Both the position numbers and the translations under genes were made by a program. Shown piece by piece: positions 5,906 to 9,785 of a DNA stretch of 9,785 bases (its first letter is position 1; each line of letters begins with the position of its first letter). The notes under the pieces are model-generated. The model was not told the origin of the DNA. It saw only the letters and a list, made by a program, of their open reading frames with translations, and did no database searches. Source of the stretch: Holophagales bacterium UBA5066 (lineage in GTDB: Bacteria > Acidobacteriota > Thermoanaerobaculia > UBA5066); assembly GCA_002414905.1 (NCBI GenBank), contig DIAY01000098.1:5083-14867 (forward strand). Direction: 5' to 3'.

Positions 5906-6072
5906 CCCTGGTCCTCGATGTCCTCGATCTCGGGAAGGCGGAAGTCCTTCGCTTCGTCGGCGCCGCAGAGGGCGCAGAAGGCGTTCGCGACGTTTCCCTT
6001 CCGGTCCAGCTCGAAAGAGTAGCAGGGGGTTTCGCAGTTGCTGCAGATGACGAACTCGACTTCCTCGCTCAT
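5902..6072 (-). CDS. Small zinc-ribbon protein (56 aa) upstream of purB
   Basis: A 56-residue acidic protein with five cysteines: CSNC (10-13), Cys17, and CALC (33-36). The two CxxC knuckles 20 residues apart form a probable zinc ribbon or rubredoxin-like site. The C-terminus is strongly acidic (LPEIEDIEDQG). ATG at 6072 is chosen because GGAG lies 7 nt upstream and the Cys-rich part begins right after it; the frame upstream runs antisense through arginine deiminase and has no protein-like character. It is the first gene of the minus-strand operon and overlaps purB by 4 nt (GTGA), so the two are probably made together. Function is unknown; possibilities include a metal-binding regulator or a small partner protein. 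The coding call rests on the Cys pattern, the SD and the overlap. Confidence 0.8.
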   Translation of the reverse strand: MSEEVEFVICSNCETPCYSFELDRKGNVANAFCALCGADEAKDFRLPEIEDIEDQG

Positions 6073-6085
6073 GTCTGTCTCCGCT

Positions 6086-6094
6086 TGGTATTCT
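6086..6094 (+). promoter_or_regulatory. Extended -10 promoter for arginine deiminase
   Basis: TGG-TATTCT (TG at 6086-6087, hexamer 6089-6094) is an extended -10 motif in the 48-bp divergent gap between the zinc-ribbon gene and arginine deiminase. Transcription would start near 6101, leaving a leader of about 20 nt. No good -35 is visible, which is common for extended -10 promoters. Confidence 0.4.
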
Positions 6095-6120
6095 CGCCCG
6101 GCCGCTACGGGGGTTCCAGC

Positions 6121-7404
6121 ATGCCGATCGCCGTCCATTCCGAAATAGGCCGCCTCAGGACCGTCGTCGTCCACCAGCCGGGTCCGGAGATCGATCGTAT
6201 GACTCCGGGAATGATGGAGGATCTCCTTTTCGACGACATCCTGCACGGCGCCCGGGCGCGCGAGGAGCACCGCCGGTTCCAGCAGATCCTCCGGCTCTTC
6301 GCGGAGGTCCTCGAGGTGCAGGACCTCCTCGAGGAGGTCCTCGGCGATGCGGACCGCCGGAAAATCGTCCTCGACGACCTCGTCGCGACCCTCCGGCTGG
6401 CCGACCCGGTCGTCGAGAGGCTTGCCGGCCTCGACGCGGTGGCGCTGGCGGCAGCCCTGATCGAGGGACTCGAGCAGCCGCACCCGGAGATCACCGGCTC
6501 GATCGACTCCCTCTTCCTCCTGCCGCCGGTCCCGAACTACTTCTTCCAGCGCGATCCGGTCATCCCCGTCGGTGACCGCCTCGTCCGGGGGTCGATGGCA
6601 ACGCCCGCCCGGCTCCGGGAGCCCCTCGTATCCGGTGCCGTTTTCGAGCACCACCCCCGATTCGCCCGCCCGGACGGCCTCTTCTGGTTTCACGAATTCC
6701 GGGCCGCCTGGGGCAAGAACGTCTCCTACGCCAGGATGCGGCCTCACATCGAGGGGGGCGACGTCCTCGTCCTGCGCGAGGACCTCCTGGCCATCGGGTA
6801 TTCCGAGCGGACGGAGGAGACGACGATCGAGCGGCTCGCGGAGGCGCTGAAGAAGGCCGGATCAGAGGTGCGCCACATGGTCGTCATGGCGATCCCGCAC
6901 GAGCGCTCCTTCATGCACCTCGACACGATCTTCACCCAGGCTTCCGAGTCGGAGTGCCTCTGCTACGCCCCGATGGTCGTGGCGGGCGGGGCCGAGGAAG
7001 CCGACGTCTACTCCGTCGATCTGACGCACGACGACATCACCTGGACGTCCGAGAAGGATTTCTTCTCAGCCCTGAAGAAGCGGGGAATCGACCTCGAGCC
7101 GATTCCCTGCGGGGGGAGCGACCCGATCGCCGCGCAGCGCGAGCAATGGACGGACGGGGCGAACGTCTTCGCCGTCGCGCCCGGGATCATCATCGGCTAC
7201 GACCGGAACGAGCGGACCGCCGACGAGCTCGATCGACACGGCTACGAGATCGTCCGCGACGAGGACCTCCTCCTCGGCCGGCGGGAGATCGATCCGAGGA
7301 ACGGCCACAAGTACGCCATCCAGCTCTCGACGACCGAGCTGGCCAGGGCTCGCGGTGGCCCGCACTGCATGACGATGCCTCTCGTGAGGGAGCGGCTCCC
7401 CTGA
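6121..7404 (+). CDS. arcA: Arginine deiminase
   Basis: Hydrolyses L-arginine to citrulline and ammonia, the first step of the arginine deiminase pathway, in the cytoplasm. The 427 aa are close to the usual 405-420. Guanidino-group-modifying enzyme motifs are all present: N-terminal HSEIGRLRTVVVHQPG (6-21), LLFDDI (35-40), FFQRDP with Asp145, IEGGDVL with Glu211, MHLDTIF with His266 and Asp268, and the C-terminal GGPHCMTMPL with nucleophile Cys416. ATG at 6121 matches the family N-terminus; an in-frame TTG at 6085 would add 12 residues with no homology. The SD is weak (GGGGG, 6110-6114). No ornithine carbamoyltransferase (arcB) or carbamate kinase (arcC) is in the window, so energy-yielding use of the pathway is not shown here. 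Its TGA overlaps a CTG that probably starts the next gene. Confidence 0.93.
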   Translation: MPIAVHSEIGRLRTVVVHQPGPEIDRMTPGMMEDLLFDDILHGARAREEHRRFQQILRLFAEVLEVQDLLEEVLGDADRRKIVLDDLVATLRLADPVVERLAGLDAVALAAALIEGLEQPHPEITGSIDSLFLLPPVPNYFFQRDPVIPVGDRLVRGSMATPARLREPLVSGAVFEHHPRFARPDGLFWFHEFRAAWGKNVSYARMRPHIEGGDVLVLREDLLAIGYSERTEETTIERLAEALKKAGSEVRHMVVMAIPHERSFMHLDTIFTQASESECLCYAPMVVAGGAEEADVYSVDLTHDDITWTSEKDFFSALKKRGIDLEPIPCGGSDPIAAQREQWTDGANVFAVAPGIIIGYDRNERTADELDRHGYEIVRDEDLLLGRREIDPRNGHKYAIQLSTTELARARGGPHCMTMPLVRERLP

Positions 7405-8369
7405 CACGCCACGCCTCCCCGGCCGCCGCCGCCATGGTCCTGGTCGCGGCGTTCCTCGCTGCCTGCAGCGGCGGAAAGCCGGCGGGGCCGGACCCCGTGC
7501 CGGTTTCGGGCGGGGCTGGCTTCGTCTCCCTCTCCCGCGTCCCCCTGCGCTCCGAGCCGAAGGCGACGGGCGCGATCCTCACGCTCCTGCCACGGGGATC
7601 GGAGATCCGGCTCGAGGCGGTCGACGGGGCCTTCGCGCGCGTCGCGGCCAAGGGCGGGAGGGAAGGGTGGCTCGAGGCCGGGACGTTCGAGACCGCCGGG
7701 GAGCAGGAGGCGCGGGAGCGCCGCACGAAAGCCGTGGCCGACTTTGCGACCATCGAGGGCCGGATCGTCTCTCCCTGCCCCGTCTACCTCGCTCCCGACT
7801 ACGGCGCCGCGCGCTGGGGCGAGCTGGAGGACGGTGACCCGGTCGAGGTCGTCATCGCCGAGCACGACTTCCTCGGGGTGAAGCTCCTGGGGATACCCCT
7901 CGCGTTCGTTCCCGCGCACGCCGTCCGCTACCTCGCGCCGCCCCGGCCTGCTCGGGCGATTCCGGAACCCGTTCCCGCCGAATGGCCGAAAGCCCCGGTT
8001 CCTCCGGGCGCCGAAACCGCCGGGACTCGCGCCGGCGAGGAACCGGAGGGGACCGAGAGCGTTCCTGCCGAGCCGTACGTTGCGCTCCCGTTCGGGGCGG
8101 AGCCTCCCGTACTGAAATCGCGGGTCGAGCCGCAGTACCCGCAGGCGGCCCGGAAGGCCGGGATCGGCGGAGAGGTCGTCCTCCAGATCGTCGTGGAGCG
8201 GGACGGGACGATCGGTGGCGTCGTTCCCTTGCAGGAGGCGCCCATGGGTCTCACGACCGCGGCCACGGATGCCGTTCGCCGCTGGGTCTACGAGCCGGCC
8301 CGGCTCGACGGTCGCCCCATCGCCGTCTTCAAGACGGTCCGCGTCCGCTTCACCCTGGCAGCACCCTGA
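7401..8369 (+). CDS. SH3-domain / TonB C-terminal lipoprotein, probable CTG start
   Basis: A predicted lipoprotein of 322 aa from CTG 7401. Signal peptide residues 1-21 carry Arg3 and His4, a hydrophobic core and lipobox LAAC with Cys22. A bacterial SH3-like domain follows (about 38-97: VPLRSEPKATGAILTLLPRG, GREGWLEA). A second SH3-like segment lies at 118-178 (GRIVSPCPVYLAPDYGA). A Pro/Ala/Glu-rich linker (179-237) leads to a TonB C-terminal domain (238-320: VEPQYPQAARKAGIGGEVVL, RRWVYEPARLDGRPIAVF). CTG 7401 overlaps the arcA stop (CTGA) with GAGGGAG 8 nt upstream. The first in-frame ATG (7434) would leave only 10 uncharged residues before the Cys. The role is unclear: probably envelope-bound, perhaps contacting peptidoglycan through the SH3 domains. 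The linked arcA gene gives no obvious clue. Confidence 0.85.
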   Translation: MTRHASPAAAAMVLVAAFLAACSGGKPAGPDPVPVSGGAGFVSLSRVPLRSEPKATGAILTLLPRGSEIRLEAVDGAFARVAAKGGREGWLEAGTFETAGEQEARERRTKAVADFATIEGRIVSPCPVYLAPDYGAARWGELEDGDPVEVVIAEHDFLGVKLLGIPLAFVPAHAVRYLAPPRPARAIPEPVPAEWPKAPVPPGAETAGTRAGEEPEGTESVPAEPYVALPFGAEPPVLKSRVEPQYPQAARKAGIGGEVVLQIVVERDGTIGGVVPLQEAPMGLTTAATDAVRRWVYEPARLDGRPIAVFKTVRVRFTLAAP

Positions 8370-8394
8370 CGGCGGGGCCGGGCGTCGCGGCCCC

Positions 8395-8400
8395 TATAAT
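8395..8400 (+). promoter_or_regulatory. Consensus -10 element upstream of the cyclase gene
   Basis: TATAAT, a 6/6 match, in otherwise GC-rich sequence, 15 nt before the ATG at 8416. Transcription would begin near 8407, leaving a leader of about 9 nt that lacks a Shine-Dalgarno. A CTGACG resembling the pepE -35 lies at 8366-8371, but the 23-bp gap is too long for it to pair with this -10. Confidence 0.6.
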
Positions 8401-8415
8401 CCTTGTGCACCCCTC

Positions 8416-9785
8416 ATGTACGAGCTCGTCTACGAGGTCGAGGGTCGACCGCAGCGCTACCGGATCACGAGTCCGGAGGTCTTTCTCGGACGTTCGAGCG
8501 AGAACGAGATCGTCCTGAACGATTTCTCGGTCTCTCGCCGCCATGCGGTCATCAAGCGGGAGAACGAGCGCTGGGTCATCGTCGACCAGAATTCGACGAA
8601 CGGAGTGAAGGTCAACGGACGCTTCGTCGCCTCTTCGCCGATCGCTCCGGGCGACGTCCTGACGGTCGGGACCTTCTCCCTCACCGTTCGCGAGGAAGTG
8701 TCCGCCGTAAGGCCGACGCCACCGGTACCGAGCGTTGGGGAATCGTCCTCCACGTTCGTGAGGTCGATCGCCGACTTCAATCGCGACTTCCACCTCGAGG
8801 ACTACGTCCCGGAGGACGAGGGCGAGCCCCTGACCCAGTCGGGAAAGCGCTCGACCTCGGCCGTGGCGCGCAGCAAGATCTTCGAGATCCTCGTCCAGGT
8901 CGCCAAGACGCTCATCCTCGCCCGCGAGGTGGGGGAGATCCTGGGCCGGGTCGTCGACCTCCTCTTCGAGCACCTTCCCGTGGACCGGGCCGTCGTCGTC
9001 CTCGTCGGTGACGAGGGCAAGCTCGTCCCGATGCTGTCGCGCCAGCGCGGGAAGGAGTCGGGGGATGCGGGGGAGACCTTCTCCCACACGATCGTCGAGT
9101 CGGTCATCCAGAACCGGGTCGCCGTCCTCACCTCCGACGCCCTCGCCGACGGCCGGTTCGAGGCGGGGCAGTCGATCCGGATTCAGCAGATCCGCTCGGC
9201 CATGTGCGTGCCGCTCTGGAACCAGGACCGGGTCATCGGCGCGCTCCACGTCGACACGCCGCTTCGCGCCGGTAGCTTCACCACCGACGACCTCGACCTC
9301 CTGACCGCCCTCGGCAACTTCGCCGCCGTCGCCATCGAGCGAGCGCGCCTGCAGCGACGGATCGAGAAGGAAGAGAGGATCCGCGAGCGCCTCTCGCGTT
9401 ACCACTCACCCGGCGTCGTCGAGGAGATCGCCGCCGACGCGAGCGGCGTCATCGACCGGGTGCGGACCCGGAACGTCACGGTCTTCTTCGCCGACATTGT
9501 CGGCTTCACGAGCGCGGCGGAGGGGATGGACCCCGATTCCCTCTCGAGGTTTCTCTCGACGTTCTTCACCTTCGCGGCTGACGCGATCTTCGCGGAGGGG
9601 GGGACGCTCGACAAGTTCATCGGCGATGCGGTCATGGCCTTCTTCGGTGCGCCGATCGTCCAGCCCGACCACGCCCGCAGGGCCGTCTCCGCCGCCTCAA
9701 AGCTCGTCGAGAACGTGAAGGCGTGGAACCTCGAGCGGGTCGCCCGGGGTGAACCGCCTGTAGGTGTGAGGATCGGCGTCAACAC
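8416..9785 (+). CDS. FHA-GAF-class III adenylate/guanylate cyclase, 3'-truncated by window edge
   Basis: A signal-transduction nucleotide cyclase read as 456 codons before the window ends. An N-terminal FHA domain (about 5-92) has the phosphothreonine-binding marks LGR (24-26), SVSRRH (38-43) and NSTNG (59-63). A linker to about 150 leads to a GAF domain (about 152-312: AVVVLVGDEGKLVPML, IRSAMCVPLWNQDRVIGALHVD, FTTDDLDLLTALGNFAAVAIE). A short helix (RLQRRIEKEERIRERLSRY) links to the class III cyclase domain, which starts at VTVFFADIVGFTS: metal-binding Asp360 and Asp404 (KFIGDAVMAFFGAP) are present, and Lys400 suggests ATP as substrate. The second base-recognition residue lies beyond the window. 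The gene probably makes cAMP in response to a phosphoprotein partner and a GAF ligand. ATG 8416 starts immediately before the FHA fold and follows a TATAAT at short distance. Confidence 0.93.
   Translation, partial: MYELVYEVEGRPQRYRITSPEVFLGRSSENEIVLNDFSVSRRHAVIKRENERWVIVDQNSTNGVKVNGRFVASSPIAPGDVLTVGTFSLTVREEVSAVRPTPPVPSVGESSSTFVRSIADFNRDFHLEDYVPEDEGEPLTQSGKRSTSAVARSKIFEILVQVAKTLILAREVGEILGRVVDLLFEHLPVDRAVVVLVGDEGKLVPMLSRQRGKESGDAGETFSHTIVESVIQNRVAVLTSDALADGRFEAGQSIRIQQIRSAMCVPLWNQDRVIGALHVDTPLRAGSFTTDDLDLLTALGNFAAVAIERARLQRRIEKEERIRERLSRYHSPGVVEEIAADASGVIDRVRTRNVTVFFADIVGFTSAAEGMDPDSLSRFLSTFFTFAADAIFAEGGTLDKFIGDAVMAFFGAPIVQPDHARRAVSAASKLVENVKAWNLERVARGEPPVGVRIGVN

Noticed and set aside
6085..6120. 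TTG start adding 12 residues to arginine deiminase
   Set aside because: The extra residues have no family counterpart, the TTG overlaps the extended -10 motif, and ATG 6121 matches the usual N-terminus.
7434..7436. ATG as the start of the SH3/TonB_C lipoprotein
   Set aside because: It leaves only 10 uncharged residues before the lipobox Cys, whereas CTG 7401 gives a normal signal peptide and a well-placed Shine-Dalgarno; kept as a fallback only.
8405..8407. GTG near the predicted cyclase transcription start as an alternative start codon
   Set aside because: It is out of frame with the FHA-GAF-cyclase coding sequence.
8350..9405. 351-aa minus-strand frame over the cyclase gene
   Set aside because: Composition is Asp/Arg/Leu shadow type without motifs, while the plus-strand frame encodes clear FHA, GAF and cyclase domains.
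1..9785. Defence island, mobile element, CRISPR or prophage
   Set aside because: All supported genes are housekeeping, envelope or signalling functions; no transposase, integrase, repeat-spacer array or terminal repeats were seen.

Overview
This is a GC-rich (roughly two thirds or more G+C), gene-dense bacterial window, probably from a Gram-negative chromosome. Two outer-membrane-type lipoproteins, a SPOR-domain RlpA, a TonB C-terminal domain and an FHA-GAF-cyclase regulator would fit Acidobacteriota or a related deep, high-GC phylum. That placement is inference from gene style only. No rRNA, tRNA, CRISPR, insertion sequence or phage gene is visible.

Layout, left to right. (1) 1-891 (+): 3' part of a group III 6-phosphofructokinase; its N-terminus lies outside the window. 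(2) 916-937: a hairpin terminator between convergent genes, with its T-rich tail on the minus-strand side. (3) 970-1449 (-): an Hsp20 small heat-shock protein with a near-consensus sigma70 promoter, a perfect inverted repeat at the predicted transcription start and short direct repeats in the leader. (4) 1641-2708 (-): a YqjM/NamA-type old yellow enzyme. (5) 2760-2960 (+): a 66-aa membrane protein, divergent from (4). (6) 2993-3706 (+): peptidase E. (7) A minus-strand operon read from 6072 down to 3777: a 56-aa zinc-ribbon protein, purB (GTGA overlap) and rlpA (CTGA overlap). (8) 6121-7404 (+): arginine deiminase, divergent from that operon, followed with a CTGA overlap by (9) an SH3/TonB_C lipoprotein ending at 8369. 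(10) 8416-9785 (+): the N-terminal 456 codons of an FHA-GAF-class III nucleotide cyclase, open at the right edge. The longest gap without a gene is 1450-1640, which holds the hsp20 promoter and leader; its upper half (about 1577-1640) shows nothing I recognise.

Most genes are housekeeping: glycolysis, purine synthesis, arginine catabolism, peptide turnover, chaperone, and cell-envelope or division functions. The unusual signals concern expression. First, both lipoprotein genes appear to start at CTG codons that overlap the upstream TGA stop (CTGA). In each case only that start gives a normal lipoprotein signal peptide. Second, two unrelated genes on opposite strands have an identical TAATCT hexamer exactly 6 nt before ATG and no Shine-Dalgarno sequence, and the cyclase has TATAAT 15 nt before ATG. 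Together these suggest leaderless or near-leaderless transcription. I see no defence system, mobile element or clearly new multi-gene system.
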